Source: a bacterium (GTDB lineage Bacteria > Bacillota_I > Bacilli_A > Izemoplasmatales > Hujiaoplasmataceae). From it: DNA of 41,560 nt. Both the position numbers and the translations under genes were made by a program. Shown one piece after another: positions 8,955 through 17,596 of the stretch (within the stretch, counting starts at the first letter, position 1; every line of letters begins with the position of its first letter). The notes beneath the pieces are model-generated. The model made no database searches and was not told the DNA's origin. It was given only the letters and a program-made list of their open reading frames with translations. The stretch lies in the NCBI GenBank assembly GCA_030684695.1, contig JAUXXX010000101.1, positions 1 to 41,560 on the forward strand, given 5' to 3'.

Positions 8955-9505
8955 TATTTCAAAACCTCCGATGAATCAAGTCCTCTGGTTTCCGCAACTT
9001 CATTTAAGTTACGTAAAGAGGTTAACCCAGCAATGGTTGCACGAACCATGTTGATGGGAGAGTTTGATCCAAGTGATTTGCTCAATACGTCTTGAATTCC
9101 AGCAAGTTCCAATACAGCACGAACTGCACCACCGGCAATAACTCCGGTTCCTTCACTTGCAGGTTTCATAAAGACTTTAGCAGCTCCAAATTTTCCGAGT
9201 ACTTCATGAGGAATGGTCGTATGGGTCATTGGAACCTTAACGATATTCTTCTTCGCATCTTCGATGCCTTTCTTAATTGCGTCTGGAACTTCACCGGCTT
9301 TACCAGTTCCGAATCCGACGTTACCGTTTTTGTCACCTACGACAACCAAAGCAGCGAAACTAAAACGACGTCCACCTTTCACAACTTTGGTCACACGACC
9401 GATGTGAACGACTTTCTCTTCGTATTGTTTTTCTTCTTTAGGACGACGTGGGCCACGCGGTTGGCGTTTTTCACGATTATCTCTTGTGTTTGTATTATCT
9501 TGCAT
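8954..9505 (-). CDS. rpsE: 30S ribosomal protein S5
   Basis: This 183-residue protein has a basic, low-complexity N-terminal extension ([18 protein letters not shown]) before the double-stranded-RNA-binding domain [19 protein letters not shown] and the C-terminal [11 protein letters not shown] place the start at the ATG 9503-9505, which lies 8 nt after AAGGAGG. An in-frame GTG at 9523 overlaps that ribosome site and is unlikely to be used. Confidence 0.96.
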   Translation of the reverse strand: MQDNTNTRDNREKRQPRGPRRPKEEKQYEEKVVHIGRVTKVVKGGRRFSFAALVVVGDKNGNVGFGTGKAGEVPDAIKKGIEDAKKNIVKVPMTHTTIPHEVLGKFGAAKVFMKPASEGTGVIAGGAVRAVLELAGIQDVLSKSLGSNSPINMVRATIAGLTSLRNLNEVAETRGLDSSEVLK

Positions 9506-9522
9506 ACGGGGTTCCTCCTTCA

Positions 9523-9876
9523 CTAGAAATCTAGCCCTGCTTCGCGAGCAGCTTCAGCTAGTGCTTTGACACGTCCGTGGTAAATATAACCTCCGCGGTC
9601 AAAGACGACTTTAGTAATACCAGCTTCCAAGGCTTTCTTCGCAACGAGTGCGCCGACGGCTTTGGCTCCTTCGATGTTTCCGCTCATGTTTTCTAATTCA
9701 AGAGTGGATGCACTTACTAAAGTGTGATGGATTTCGTCGTTAATAATTTGGGCATAAATCCCTGTGTTGGAACGGAAAACGTTTAAGCGTGGTCTGACGG
9801 CTGTGCCGACAATGTTCATTCTCGATCTGCCGTGACGTTTGAGGCGTTGGGCGTTTTTATCTACTGGGTTAAACAT
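9523..9876 (-). CDS. rplR: 50S ribosomal protein L18
   Basis: This 117-residue 5S rRNA-binding protein has [26 protein letters not shown] and the C-terminal [28 protein letters not shown]. It lies between rplF and rpsE in the usual order. Confidence 0.98.
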   Translation of the reverse strand: MFNPVDKNAQRLKRHGRSRMNIVGTAVRPRLNVFRSNTGIYAQIINDEIHHTLVSASTLELENMSGNIEGAKAVGALVAKKALEAGITKVVFDRGGYIYHGRVKALAEAAREAGLDF

Positions 9877-9893
9877 ATCTAATCACCAACCTG

Positions 9894-10439
9894 CTATTTC
9901 TTAGCAGTCTTCCCTTCCTTACGACGTACAAATTCGCCACGATAACGGATACCCTTACCAAGATATGGTTCTGGTTGCCGAATCTTGCGAATGTAGGCGG
10001 CGAATTCGCCGACTAATTGCTTATCAATCCCTTTGATGTGTACTTCGGTATTAGCGGGTAATACGACAGTAATTCCTGCAGGGATTGGAACTTCAACTGG
10101 ATTGGAATATCCAGCATTGACGACTAATGTTTTGCTGTCTTTTAATAAAGCACGGTATCCGACACCCTTGATATCAAGGATCTTCGTATAGCCTTCAGTT
10201 ACACCTTTAACCATATTCGCGATCAACGCTCTTGTTGTTCCGTGTAATGCACGGTGACGTAGCTGATCCGATGGCCGGGTTACAGAAACCTCATTATGAG
10301 CAGACTCAATCGTAATTTCTTTGTGGAAATCAAATTCCAAGGATCCATTAGGGCCTTTTACAACAACGTGGTTGAATTGATCCACCGATACTGTAACGCC
10401 TGCAGGAACTGGAATTGCTTTTCTACCTACACGACTCAT
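9894..10439 (-). CDS. rplF: 50S ribosomal protein L6
   Basis: This 181-residue two-domain protein begins MSRVGRKAIPVPAGV. The C-terminal signature PEPYLGKGIRYRGEFVRRKEGKTAKK is conserved at the GTPase-associated region of the large subunit. It lies about 50 nt after rpsH; that is the largest gap inside the operon apart from rplC-rpsJ. Confidence 0.98.
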   Translation of the reverse strand: MSRVGRKAIPVPAGVTVSVDQFNHVVVKGPNGSLEFDFHKEITIESAHNEVSVTRPSDQLRHRALHGTTRALIANMVKGVTEGYTKILDIKGVGYRALLKDSKTLVVNAGYSNPVEVPIPAGITVVLPANTEVHIKGIDKQLVGEFAAYIRKIRQPEPYLGKGIRYRGEFVRRKEGKTAKK

Positions 10440-10489
10440 AGCTTTCTTGCACCTCCATAGATTATTCTTTCTTCAGAATAGTAAGTTTC

Positions 10490-10888
10490 TTACCAAACAT
10501 AGGCGAGTACTTCGCCACCAACTTGAAGCTTTCTAGCTTCACGGTCGGTCATAAGGCCGTGCGAGGTCGAAACGATAGCAATCCCAAGACCATTTAATAC
10601 TCTTGGAAGTTCATCGTTTTTCGCGTAAACGCGAAGACCTGGCTTCGAGATCCGTTTTAGACCACGAACAGCTCTTTCGTTGTTCTTTAAATATTTAAGT
10701 GTAACGCGGAGCGTTCCTTGAACTTCACCTGCGATTAACTCAAAGTTTGTGATGTATCCTTCAGCTTTTAGCAAGGTCAGGATTTCGGCTTTTAATTTCG
10801 ATGCCGGAACATCAACGGTAGCGTGCTTCATTTGATTAGCATTGCGGATTCTTGTTAGAAGATCTGCAATAGGATCGGTCATAACCAT
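10490..10888 (-). CDS. rpsH: 30S ribosomal protein S8
   Basis: This 132-residue 16S-binding protein begins [18 protein letters not shown], identical in style to the Bacillus protein. It ends with the conserved [31 protein letters not shown]. Ribosome site AAGGAGGA lies 9 nt before the ATG. In other bacteria S8 autoregulates the spc operon; no such site was looked for in detail here. Confidence 0.98.
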   Translation of the reverse strand: MVMTDPIADLLTRIRNANQMKHATVDVPASKLKAEILTLLKAEGYITNFELIAGEVQGTLRVTLKYLKNNERAVRGLKRISKPGLRVYAKNDELPRVLNGLGIAIVSTSHGLMTDREARKLQVGGEVLAYVW

Positions 10889-10905
10889 TTATAAGTTCCT
10901 CCTTC

Positions 10906-11091
10906 TTACCAACTAGCTTTAGTGACTCCGGGAATTTGCCCTTTATAGGCTAACTCACGGAAACAGATACGGCAGAGTTTAAATTTACGGTAAACTGAGT
11001 GGGGACGACCACAACGTTCACATCTGGTATAATTGCGGACTTCAAATTTTGAGCCGCGTTCGGTTCTAATTTTAATCGATGTTTTTGCCAT
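10906..11091 (-). CDS. rpsN: 30S ribosomal protein S14, zinc-binding type
   Basis: This 61-residue short, zinc-containing S14 has [28 protein letters not shown], with both Cys-x2-Cys pairs intact. The end [11 protein letters not shown] is typical. The start ATG has GGAGGACA upstream, and the gene lies 9 nt after rplE. Confidence 0.98.
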   Translation of the reverse strand: MAKTSIKIRTERGSKFEVRNYTRCERCGRPHSVYRKFKLCRICFRELAYKGQIPGVTKASW

Positions 11092-11100
11092 GTTGTCCTC

Positions 11101-11643
11101 CTAGTTCTTTCTAAACGGCATACCGGCTAATTTAAGAAGTTCGTAAGCTTCTTGGTCGGTTTTTGCAGTCGTAACGATGACGACGTCCATGCCGCGGACT
11201 TTGTTGACTTTGTCATAATTGATTTCTGGGAAAATGAGTTGTTCCTTCACACCAAGTGTGTAGTTTCCACGTCCATCAAATCCTTTTGGATTGACACCGC
11301 GGAAGTCACGAACACGTGGAAGTGCGATAGTAACTAATTTGTCCAAGAATTGATACATGCGTTCGCCACGTAAGGTCACTTTGCAACCGATGGGCATATC
11401 TTCACGAAGTTTAAAGTTCGCGATGGATTTTTTTGCACGTGTAATAACTGGTTTTTGTCCTGTGATTTGTGCTAATTCGCTTACTGCATCATCCAAAACC
11501 TTTGGATTCGCTACTGCATCCCCAGCACCAATGTTAATGACCACTTTTGTGATTTTTGGACATTCCATAACGGAGGAGTAGTTGAACTTAGCTTGCAAAG
11601 CAGGCATAATTTCGTTATTGTATTTTTCTAATAAACGATTCAT
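11101..11643 (-). CDS. rplE: 50S ribosomal protein L5
   Basis: This 180-residue 5S rRNA- and P-site tRNA-contacting protein has [21 protein letters not shown], the stretch [20 protein letters not shown], and the C-terminal [20 protein letters not shown]. Length is normal (179 in Bacillus). Ribosome site AAGGAGGATGA precedes the ATG. Confidence 0.98.
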   Translation of the reverse strand: MNRLLEKYNNEIMPALQAKFNYSSVMECPKITKVVINIGAGDAVANPKVLDDAVSELAQITGQKPVITRAKKSIANFKLREDMPIGCKVTLRGERMYQFLDKLVTIALPRVRDFRGVNPKGFDGRGNYTLGVKEQLIFPEINYDKVNKVRGMDVVIVTTAKTDQEAYELLKLAGMPFRKN

Positions 11644-11657
11644 CTATGTCATCCTCC

Positions 11658-11996
11658 TTATTGTAAGACTTCGCCGGATTTTTTCGCATAGCGAACAACT
11701 TCGGTGACTTCTTGTTTTTTAACTTTTTTAGTAATGGTTTTGAATCCAATACGAGTTGGTTTTTTCGCTTTTGGATCTAATAACATGACATTGGAAACAT
11801 GAATTGGTTTGTCAATTTCCATGATTCCGCCATCTTTATTTGTTTGAGATGGTTTCACATGTTTTTTTACTTTAGCAAGATTTTCGCCTTCTAACAATAC
11901 CCGTTCGGATTTTGTTAAAACACGTAAGATCTTCGCTTCTTTGCCTTTGTCAGCACCTGCAATGATGACGACTTTATCGCCTTTTTTAAGTTTCAT
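11658..11996 (-). CDS. rplX: 50S ribosomal protein L24
   Basis: This 112-residue assembly-initiator protein has a KOW motif near the N-terminus ([20 protein letters not shown]). The ATG at 11994-11996 is preceded by GTAGGAGGACGAAT. A longer frame beginning at 12053 inside rplN lacks a ribosome site, and its extra residues do not resemble L24. The C-terminal part retains the PTRIGF segment. Confidence 0.97.
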   Translation of the reverse strand: MKLKKGDKVVIIAGADKGKEAKILRVLTKSERVLLEGENLAKVKKHVKPSQTNKDGGIMEIDKPIHVSNVMLLDPKAKKPTRIGFKTITKKVKKQEVTEVVRYAKKSGEVLQ

Positions 11997-12006
11997 ATTC
12001 GTCCTC

Positions 12007-12375
12007 CTACAATACTTCCGGAGCCAAAGAGACGATCTTTGCAAAGTCTGCATCTCTTAGTTCGCGTGCGACTGGTCCGAAAATACGGGTACCCTTCGGG
12101 CTCTTATCATCTTTAATGATGACAGCTGCGTTGTCGTCGAACTTAATATAGGAACCATCTGCACGACGAACTCCACGTTTTGTTCTCACGATAACTGCCT
12201 TGACAACGTCCCCTTTTTTGACGACGCCACCGGGGGTTGCGAATTTTACTGTAGCGACAATAATGTCGCCGATATTAGCATATTTACGGCTTGTTCCACC
12301 CAAAACCTTAATGGTTAGGATTTCACGGGCGCCGGAATTATCTGCGATTCGTAATCTACTCTCTTGTTGAATCAT
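12007..12375 (-). CDS. rplN: 50S ribosomal protein L14
   Basis: This 122-residue highly conserved protein begins [19 protein letters not shown], with the family segments [18 protein letters not shown] and [14 protein letters not shown]. It is the first gene of the classical spc segment, with GAGGAGGAA upstream. Confidence 0.98.
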   Translation of the reverse strand: MIQQESRLRIADNSGAREILTIKVLGGTSRKYANIGDIIVATVKFATPGGVVKKGDVVKAVIVRTKRGVRRADGSYIKFDDNAAVIIKDDKSPKGTRIFGPVARELRDADFAKIVSLAPEVL

Positions 12376-12400
12376 TGTTCATTCCTCCTCTTCGCCCAGC

Positions 12401-12664
12401 CTATAGATTGCCGTCTTTGCCAACAATTTCCAACAAGCGGAAACGTTTGGTGGCAGAAAGAGGACGACATTCCGTAATGATTACAACATCTCCGGTTTTC
12501 GCTTCGTTACGTTCGTCATGAGCACGAAACTTTTTCGAAGAAATTACGCGTTTGCTGTATAAAGGATGTTTTTTGTAAGTAGTCACTAATACCGTAATCG
12601 TTTTATCGTTTTTATCCGATACCACTGTACCAGTGAACACTTTGCGTATGTTATTTGCTTCCAT
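12401..12664 (-). CDS. rpsQ: 30S ribosomal protein S17
   Basis: This 87-residue OB-fold protein shows [35 protein letters not shown] and the conserved [20 protein letters not shown]. It lies 12 nt after rpmC. Confidence 0.98.
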   Translation of the reverse strand: MEANNIRKVFTGTVVSDKNDKTITVLVTTYKKHPLYSKRVISSKKFRAHDERNEAKTGDVVIITECRPLSATKRFRLLEIVGKDGNL

Positions 12665-12676
12665 AGTGCCCTCCTA

Positions 12677-12871
12677 CTACTTCACGTCGCGTTCAGTTAA
12701 AATGGTAAATAACCGAGCGATGTCTTTTTTTACGGTGTTAAGCCGTGCTGTATTTTCTAGTTGACCAGTCGCTTGTTTAAAGCGAAGTTCGAACAATTCT
12801 TTTTTCAAGGATTCGATTTCCTTGTGGATGGCTACGTTATCCATTTGCCGGATTTCTTTAGAGCGCAGCAT
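12677..12871 (-). CDS. rpmC: 50S ribosomal protein L29
   Basis: This 64-residue two-helix hairpin protein sits near the tunnel exit. Recognisable segments are [32 protein letters not shown] and [14 protein letters not shown]. The ATG at 12869-12871 is preferred, with GGTGA about 5 nt before it. In-frame TTG/GTG codons 9-12 nt further up are possible alternatives. Either start lies inside the end of rplP. Confidence 0.94.
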   Translation of the reverse strand: MLRSKEIRQMDNVAIHKEIESLKKELFELRFKQATGQLENTARLNTVKKDIARLFTILTERDVK

Positions 12872-13289
12872 TCGAATCACCAATCTCTTTCTTGACGAAT
12901 TTCGTTTTGATGGGAAGTTTGTAAGATGCTAAGCGCAATGCTTCTTTGGCAACTTCTTCCGAGACACCAGCGATTTCGAACATGATGAGTCCTGTCTTCA
13001 CAACAGCTACCCATTCTTCGACAGACCCTTTACCAGAGCCCATGCGGACTTCCATTGGTTTTTTGGTTTTCGCTAAATGTGGGAATATTTTAATCCAAAC
13101 TTGTCCAGCACGTTTCATATAACGTGTCATGGCGATACGACTTGCTTCGATTTGACGCGCACTAACCCACGCACCTTCGACAGCCATTAATCCGTATTCA
13201 CCAAATGAAATCTGAGCGCCACCTTTTGCGAGGCCTTCATAGCTTACACGATGAGGACGGCGATATTTTGTTCTTTTTGGCATTAACAT
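12858..13289 (-). CDS. rplP: 50S ribosomal protein L16
   Basis: This 143-residue protein starts [14 protein letters not shown], parallel to MLLPKR in Bacillus, and shows [22 protein letters not shown] and [13 protein letters not shown]. An AAGGAGG site lies 10 nt before the ATG at 13289 but 16 nt before a second ATG two codons on, so the first is chosen. The tail overlaps rpmC. Confidence 0.97.
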   Translation of the reverse strand: MLMPKRTKYRRPHRVSYEGLAKGGAQISFGEYGLMAVEGAWVSARQIEASRIAMTRYMKRAGQVWIKIFPHLAKTKKPMEVRMGSGKGSVEEWVAVVKTGLIMFEIAGVSEEVAKEALRLASYKLPIKTKFVKKEIGDSNAAL

Positions 13290-13291
13290 GG

Positions 13292-13939
13292 TTATTTAGC
13301 CTCCTTCTTTGCAGGAAGGATTTCACCTTTGTAGATCCATACTTTGACGCCAAGTTTTCCATAAGTGGTTTTGGCTTCTGCTAATGCATAATCAATGTTG
13401 GCTCTCAAAGTATGCAAAGGAACGTTTCCTTCGCTGTACCCTTCGCTACGTGCAATTTCTGCACCGGCCAAACGTCCAGAAATTAATGTTTTACATCCTT
13501 TTGCACCAGATTTTAACGCTCTTTGAATCGCCACTTTTTGTACACGGCGGAACGAAGCACGGTTTTCTAGTTGAAGCGCAATGGATTCAGCAACTAATTT
13601 TGCATCTAATTCTGGATGTTTAATCTCAACGATATTTAAGAAAACTTCTTTTTTCGTTAAGGCTTTTAGTTTTTCAACAACAGCGTTTTTGGTCGCTCCG
13701 TCGCGTCCGATAACCATACCTGGTTTAGCGGTGTTGACGGTGATGATGACACGTTGTTTTCCGCGTTCGATTTCGATTTTCGAAACACTAGCGGTTTTAT
13801 ATAGATCGTAGAGTAAGGAGCGAATCTTTAAATCTTCTTGAAGCAAATCCGCTACGTCTTTTTTATCAGCATACCATCTGGATTCCCAATCAAGGATGAT
13901 TCCAATACGCAGTCCAATTGGACTAACCTTTTGTCCCAT
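13292..13939 (-). CDS. rpsC: 30S ribosomal protein S3
   Basis: This 215-residue protein begins [14 protein letters not shown]. The KH domain contains [19 protein letters not shown]-like sequence (residues about 65-85), followed by the C-terminal S3 domain with [17 protein letters not shown] and [26 protein letters not shown]. It is part of the mRNA entry helicase. Confidence 0.98.
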   Translation of the reverse strand: MGQKVSPIGLRIGIILDWESRWYADKKDVADLLQEDLKIRSLLYDLYKTASVSKIEIERGKQRVIITVNTAKPGMVIGRDGATKNAVVEKLKALTKKEVFLNIVEIKHPELDAKLVAESIALQLENRASFRRVQKVAIQRALKSGAKGCKTLISGRLAGAEIARSEGYSEGNVPLHTLRANIDYALAEAKTTYGKLGVKVWIYKGEILPAKKEAK

Positions 13940-13948
13940 GATTTCTCC

Positions 13949-14284
13949 CTATTCCCTTTCTGCCACAGTGATCCACACGTGGCTGGTTCTCTTCAAAATT
14001 GCGAATCCGCGTCCTTGAGAACGTGGTTGCATACGTTTTAACGTTTTTCCTTCACCAACGAAGATTTCTTTGATGAAGAGTTTATTTTGGTCGAGTTGGT
14101 TGTTATGATCTGCATTAGCTACTGCAGATTTTAAGAGTTTTTCGATAACTAAGGATGCACCACGTGGTGTTCCTCTTAAGATGGCGTATGCTTCACCAAC
14201 GCTTTTTCCGCGAACAAGGTCAACGACCAAACGAACTTTACGGGCGGCAATACGCACTGTATTTACGGATGCTTTAGCTTCCAT
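13949..14284 (-). CDS. rplV: 50S ribosomal protein L22
   Basis: This 111-residue protein lines the exit tunnel. Family segments are [33 protein letters not shown] and [15 protein letters not shown]. The ATG at 14282-14284 has GGGAGG upstream. A longer in-frame reading from 14320 lies inside rpsS and has no ribosome site. Confidence 0.97.
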   Translation of the reverse strand: MEAKASVNTVRIAARKVRLVVDLVRGKSVGEAYAILRGTPRGASLVIEKLLKSAVANADHNNQLDQNKLFIKEIFVGEGKTLKRMQPRSQGRGFAILKRTSHVWITVAERE

Positions 14285-14285
14285 G

Positions 14286-14567
14286 CTATTTGCCTCCCTT
14301 AGCGACTTTTTTGTCGGCATGACCGCGGAATGTGCGGGTTGGAGCGAACTCGCCTAATTTGTGGCCAACCATATCTTCGGTAACATAAACGGGAATATGT
14401 TCTTTACCGTTGTGAACACCTAGGGTTAGTCCTACGAATTGTGGGAAGATTGTCGAACGACGCGACCAAGTTTGGATAACCTTCTTGGAGTTGATCTTAT
14501 TAGCTTCCACGACTTTTTTCATTAAGTGGTCGTCGCAAAACGGACCTTTTTTAACTGAACGTGACAT
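14286..14567 (-). CDS. rpsS: 30S ribosomal protein S19
   Basis: This 93-residue small-subunit head protein begins [19 protein letters not shown], with the conserved [25 protein letters not shown] and [16 protein letters not shown]. It ends just before rplV, whose ribosome site overlaps the rpsS stop. Confidence 0.98.
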   Translation of the reverse strand: MSRSVKKGPFCDDHLMKKVVEANKINSKKVIQTWSRRSTIFPQFVGLTLGVHNGKEHIPVYVTEDMVGHKLGEFAPTRTFRGHADKKVAKGGK

Positions 14568-14584
14568 GTTGAGTTCCTCCTTCC

Positions 14585-15415
14585 TTACTTGTTGCGACGT
14601 CTAACGATTAGTTTTTCGCTAGATTTCTTATTTTTTCTGGTAATCTTTCCAAGTGCTACTTTACCCCAAGGAGTAAGTGGCGATGGATGTCCAACTGGTT
14701 GCTTTCCTTCTCCACCACCATGAGGATGGTCGACAGGGTTCATAACCGAACCACGAACGGTTGGGCGGACATTCATATGACGTTTACGTCCAGCTTTTCC
14801 TAAGGAGACCAACTCGTGGAATTCGTTTCCGACTTCTCCGATGGTTGCTCTACATACGCCAAGGATACGACGTACTTCGCCTGAGGTTAAACGTACTAAG
14901 ACATAACGTTCTTCACGGCCAAGGATTTGTGCGCTTGTTCCAGCTGCACGGACAAGTTGTCCACCTTTACCGGGATATAATTCGATGTTATGGATGACAC
15001 TACCTACTGGAATGTTTTGAATAGGAAGTGCGTTTCCGATGACGATATCGGCTTGTGGGCCAGATTCGACAGTCATACCAACGACCAATCCTTTTGGAGC
15101 GATGATATAACGTTTTTCACCATCTGCGTAGTGGAGTAAGGCAATATTCGCGGAACGGTTTGGATCGTATTCGATCGTCGCTACTTTTCCGCCGATTCCG
15201 TCTTTATTACGTTTGAAGTCGATGACACGATACTGACGTTTCGCGCCTCCGCCTTGGTGACGAACGGTTAATTTGCCTTGGTTGTTGCGTCCTGCTTCTT
15301 TTTTAAGTGGTCTAAGAAGCGATTTCTCTGGCTTGTCCGTGGTAATCTCTTTGAAGTCAAGAACTGACATTCCGCGAGTACCAGGAGTCATTGGTTTTAG
15401 TTTTCTAATAGCCAT
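14585..15415 (-). CDS. rplB: 50S ribosomal protein L2
   Basis: This 276-residue protein is needed for subunit joining and peptidyl transfer. Signatures are [36 protein letters not shown] and the invariant [18 protein letters not shown] with its functional His. Length and start ([15 protein letters not shown]) are normal. Confidence 0.98.
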   Translation of the reverse strand: MAIRKLKPMTPGTRGMSVLDFKEITTDKPEKSLLRPLKKEAGRNNQGKLTVRHQGGGAKRQYRVIDFKRNKDGIGGKVATIEYDPNRSANIALLHYADGEKRYIIAPKGLVVGMTVESGPQADIVIGNALPIQNIPVGSVIHNIELYPGKGGQLVRAAGTSAQILGREERYVLVRLTSGEVRRILGVCRATIGEVGNEFHELVSLGKAGRKRHMNVRPTVRGSVMNPVDHPHGGGEGKQPVGHPSPLTPWGKVALGKITRKNKKSSEKLIVRRRNK

Positions 15416-15430
15416 TATGTTTTCCTCCCA

Positions 15431-15712
15431 TTACGCAGCGTACACATCAATTTTAAACCCTTGTTCCAAAGTCACGATGGCTTTGCTTACAGCTGGTTTA
15501 AAACCGGAGTGTTGTCCCACACGTTTCGCTTTTGCGATTTCGTTGATGACATTTACGCTTTTTACTTTCACGCTGAAGATTTCTTCGACAGCTTGTTTGA
15601 TTTGAATTTTATTCGCATTTTTATCGACTTCGAACGTGTATTTTAATTGTTCAGCGAGTTTTGTCGTTTTTTCGGTAACGATTGGGCGTTTGATCACTTG
15701 ATATTTATCCAT
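15431..15712 (-). CDS. rplW: 50S ribosomal protein L23
   Basis: This 93-residue exit-site protein docks trigger factor and SRP. It has IKRPIVTEKTTKLAEQLKYTFEVDK and IKQAVEEIFSVKVKSVNV. The start ATG is one base after the rplD stop, and its GGAGGG ribosome site is inside rplD. Confidence 0.97.
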   Translation of the reverse strand: MDKYQVIKRPIVTEKTTKLAEQLKYTFEVDKNANKIQIKQAVEEIFSVKVKSVNVINEIAKAKRVGQHSGFKPAVSKAIVTLEQGFKIDVYAA

Positions 15713-15713
15713 A

Positions 15714-16340
15714 TTATACTAAGAGACCCTCCTCAATCTTTTTCGCGGTCGCTTCGGTTAATACAACGAAATTGGTGTTCAAAATGTCATAGACACTTGC
15801 ATGTTCGTAAACAGCAGTTTGTACATTTGGCAAGTTGCGTGTCGCAATTTCGACGAATTCGTTTTGACCTTCGACTAATAACATAATTTTTCCTTCTACC
15901 TTGAGGTTGTTGAAGATTTCAACCATCCCTTTGGTTTTGAAGGATTCGAGTGTTAAGCTGTCAAGAACGACGAACTTAGACTCATTGACTTTGCTTGAAT
16001 AAGCGATTCGTAAAGCGAGACGACGAATCTTCCGATTGACTTTGTAGTCGTAACTACGAGGTTTCGGTCCGAACGCGACTCCACCACCAACCCATTGGGA
16101 TGCACGGATCGACCCTTGACGGGCGTTTCCGGTTCCTTTTTGACGATAGGGTTTTCTTCCACCGCCGCTTACTTCTGTACGGGTTTTGGTGCTATGTGTA
16201 CCTTGACGCATTGCGCCTCTTTGAGACTTAATGACATCATAAATAACTTGTTGGTTTGGTTCTACTCCAAATACTGCATCTGCAAGAACTACTTCTCCGA
16301 TGTTTTGTCCAGCTTGGTTAAACAGTGCTACTTTAGGCAT
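15714..16340 (-). CDS. rplD: 50S ribosomal protein L4
   Basis: This 208-residue protein has MRQGTHSTKTRTEVSGGGRKPYRQKGTGNARQGS, the extended tunnel loop, then WVGGGVAFGPKPRSYDYKVNRK. L4 represses S10 operons in Escherichia coli by binding the leader; whether that holds here is unknown. Confidence 0.98.
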   Translation of the reverse strand: MPKVALFNQAGQNIGEVVLADAVFGVEPNQQVIYDVIKSQRGAMRQGTHSTKTRTEVSGGGRKPYRQKGTGNARQGSIRASQWVGGGVAFGPKPRSYDYKVNRKIRRLALRIAYSSKVNESKFVVLDSLTLESFKTKGMVEIFNNLKVEGKIMLLVEGQNEFVEIATRNLPNVQTAVYEHASVYDILNTNFVVLTEATAKKIEEGLLV

Positions 16341-16369
16341 AGCAATTTCCTCCTTTCCTATCGTTCTCT

Positions 16370-17002
16370 CTATTTTTGTTTTTTAACTGCAGTTTTGATA
16401 ACGAGAAGCGATTTGTTCGCTCCTGGTACGTTGCCTCTAACCAATAAAATGTTGTTTTCCACATCTGTGCGGACAACAGTCAGATTTTGGATTGTAACAG
16501 TTTCGCCGCCCATACGTCCTGGCATCTTTTTACCCTTCCGAATCCGGTTTGGCGCGATGGTTCCCATCGACCCAACTCCACGGTGGTATTTCGATCCATG
16601 AGCCATAGGTCCAGTTCCGAAGTTGTGACGTTTGATCACTCCTTGGAATCCCTTTCCTTTGGACGTTCCTTGTACGTCTACATACTCTCCAACGGCAAAT
16701 ATATCACACTTTACCTCTTGGCCGACTTCGAATTCCATCATTCCGGGAAGACGAATCTCTTTGATGTAGCGCTTAGGTGTTGTGCCAGACTTCGCGAAGT
16801 GGCCAAGTGCGGGTTTGTTAGCGAGCTTTGCCCGTTTTTCCATGAACCCTAATTGGATTGCTTCGTATCCGTCGGTAACAACTGTTTTCTTTTGTAGGAC
16901 AACGTTTGGCGTTACTTCAACCACTGTGACAGGGATGAGTATTCCATCATTGTCGAACACTTGAGTCATTCCTACTTTTCTTCCTAAGATACCTTTTGCC
17001 AT
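16370..17002 (-). CDS. rplC: 50S ribosomal protein L3
   Basis: This 210-residue assembly-initiating protein starts [17 protein letters not shown] at the ATG 17000-17002, preceded by GGAGGTG. It contains [34 protein letters not shown] and the end [13 protein letters not shown]. An in-frame start 27 nt upstream overlaps the ribosome site and was discarded. Confidence 0.97.
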   Translation of the reverse strand: MAKGILGRKVGMTQVFDNDGILIPVTVVEVTPNVVLQKKTVVTDGYEAIQLGFMEKRAKLANKPALGHFAKSGTTPKRYIKEIRLPGMMEFEVGQEVKCDIFAVGEYVDVQGTSKGKGFQGVIKRHNFGTGPMAHGSKYHRGVGSMGTIAPNRIRKGKKMPGRMGGETVTIQNLTVVRTDVENNILLVRGNVPGANKSLLVIKTAVKKQK

Positions 17003-17055
17003 GAGTACACCTCCTATTAGATTTTGCAAAAATTATCGATTGTAATGCGTTCCAC

Positions 17056-17364
17056 TTACTTCAAGACGATGTCGACGCCCGAAGGTAAGTCGAGGTGCAT
17101 CAATGAGTCGATGGTTTGTGGTGTTGGATTAACGATGTCAATCAAACGCTTGTGCGTGCGGCGTTCGAATTGTTCCCGAGAATCCTTGTTGACGTGTGGG
17201 CTACGTAAGACAGTAAAAATTTCTTTTTCGGTTGGTAGTGGAATCGGTCCGGATACCAATGCACCTGTCTTTTTCGCGGTGTCAACGATTTTCTTAGCTG
17301 ATTGATCTAACAATCTGTGATCGTACGATTTCAATCTGATTCTAATTACTTGATTTGTTGCCAT
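17056..17364 (-). CDS. rpsJ: 30S ribosomal protein S10
   Basis: This 102-residue first gene of the operon also serves in NusB-dependent antitermination. It shows [43 protein letters not shown] and [15 protein letters not shown]. Ribosome site AAAGGAGGA precedes the ATG. A leader of roughly 140 nt separates it from the promoter. Confidence 0.98.
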   Translation of the reverse strand: MATNQVIRIRLKSYDHRLLDQSAKKIVDTAKKTGALVSGPIPLPTEKEIFTVLRSPHVNKDSREQFERRTHKRLIDIVNPTPQTIDSLMHLDLPSGVDIVLK

Positions 17365-17511
17365 TTGTGAGTCCTCCTTTGCATATAAATTCTCTTATAC
17401 ACTTGCTCGTCGTGAATTCCCCAACCACATTGCGTCGTTTACATAACAACGTGTATGTGTGTGTCAGCCACCTCACGAGTCATTGCCATCCTGTTTTTTA
17501 CAGGCTGTTAT
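17365..17511 (-). promoter_or_regulatory. Structured leader of the S10 operon
   Basis: The transcript between promoter and rpsJ contains a 5-bp CCTGT/ACAGG hairpin near 17491-17505. It also contains a 7-bp stem CGTTGTT/AACGACG (one G-U, 5-nt loop) at 17433-17451. There is no open frame with a ribosome site. Such a leader could host ribosomal-protein feedback, but no known class was recognised. Confidence 0.4.
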
Positions 17512-17540
17512 ATTTTAGCAAAAAAAAGACGCGAATGCAA
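17512..17540 (-). promoter_or_regulatory. Promoter of the S10-spc-alpha operon
   Basis: On the minus strand a -35 TTGCAT (17535-17540) and an extended -10 TGCTAAAAT (hexamer 17512-17517) are 17 nt apart. The -35 and spacer sit inside the terminator hairpin of the preceding helicase gene. Confidence 0.8.
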
Positions 17541-17572
17541 GGATTATTTCCTTTGATTTTCGCGTTTTTTTT
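17520..17572 (-). terminator. Terminator of the DinG-like helicase gene
   Basis: A long hairpin has the outer stem CGCGAA/TTCGCG and inner AAGGA/TCCTT, flanked by T8 on the minus strand and by T8 on the plus strand. It lies just past the stop at 17597 and could work in both directions. Confidence 0.85.
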
Positions 17573-17596
17573 GCAATATGCATCTTTATTTATATG

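Noticed and set aside
9092-9526. Long plus-strand open frame across rpsE
   Set aside because: It is antisense to a conserved ribosomal gene, lacks a ribosome site and reads as low-complexity sequence; similar antisense frames across rplC, rpoA, rpsC and hndC were discarded for the same reasons.
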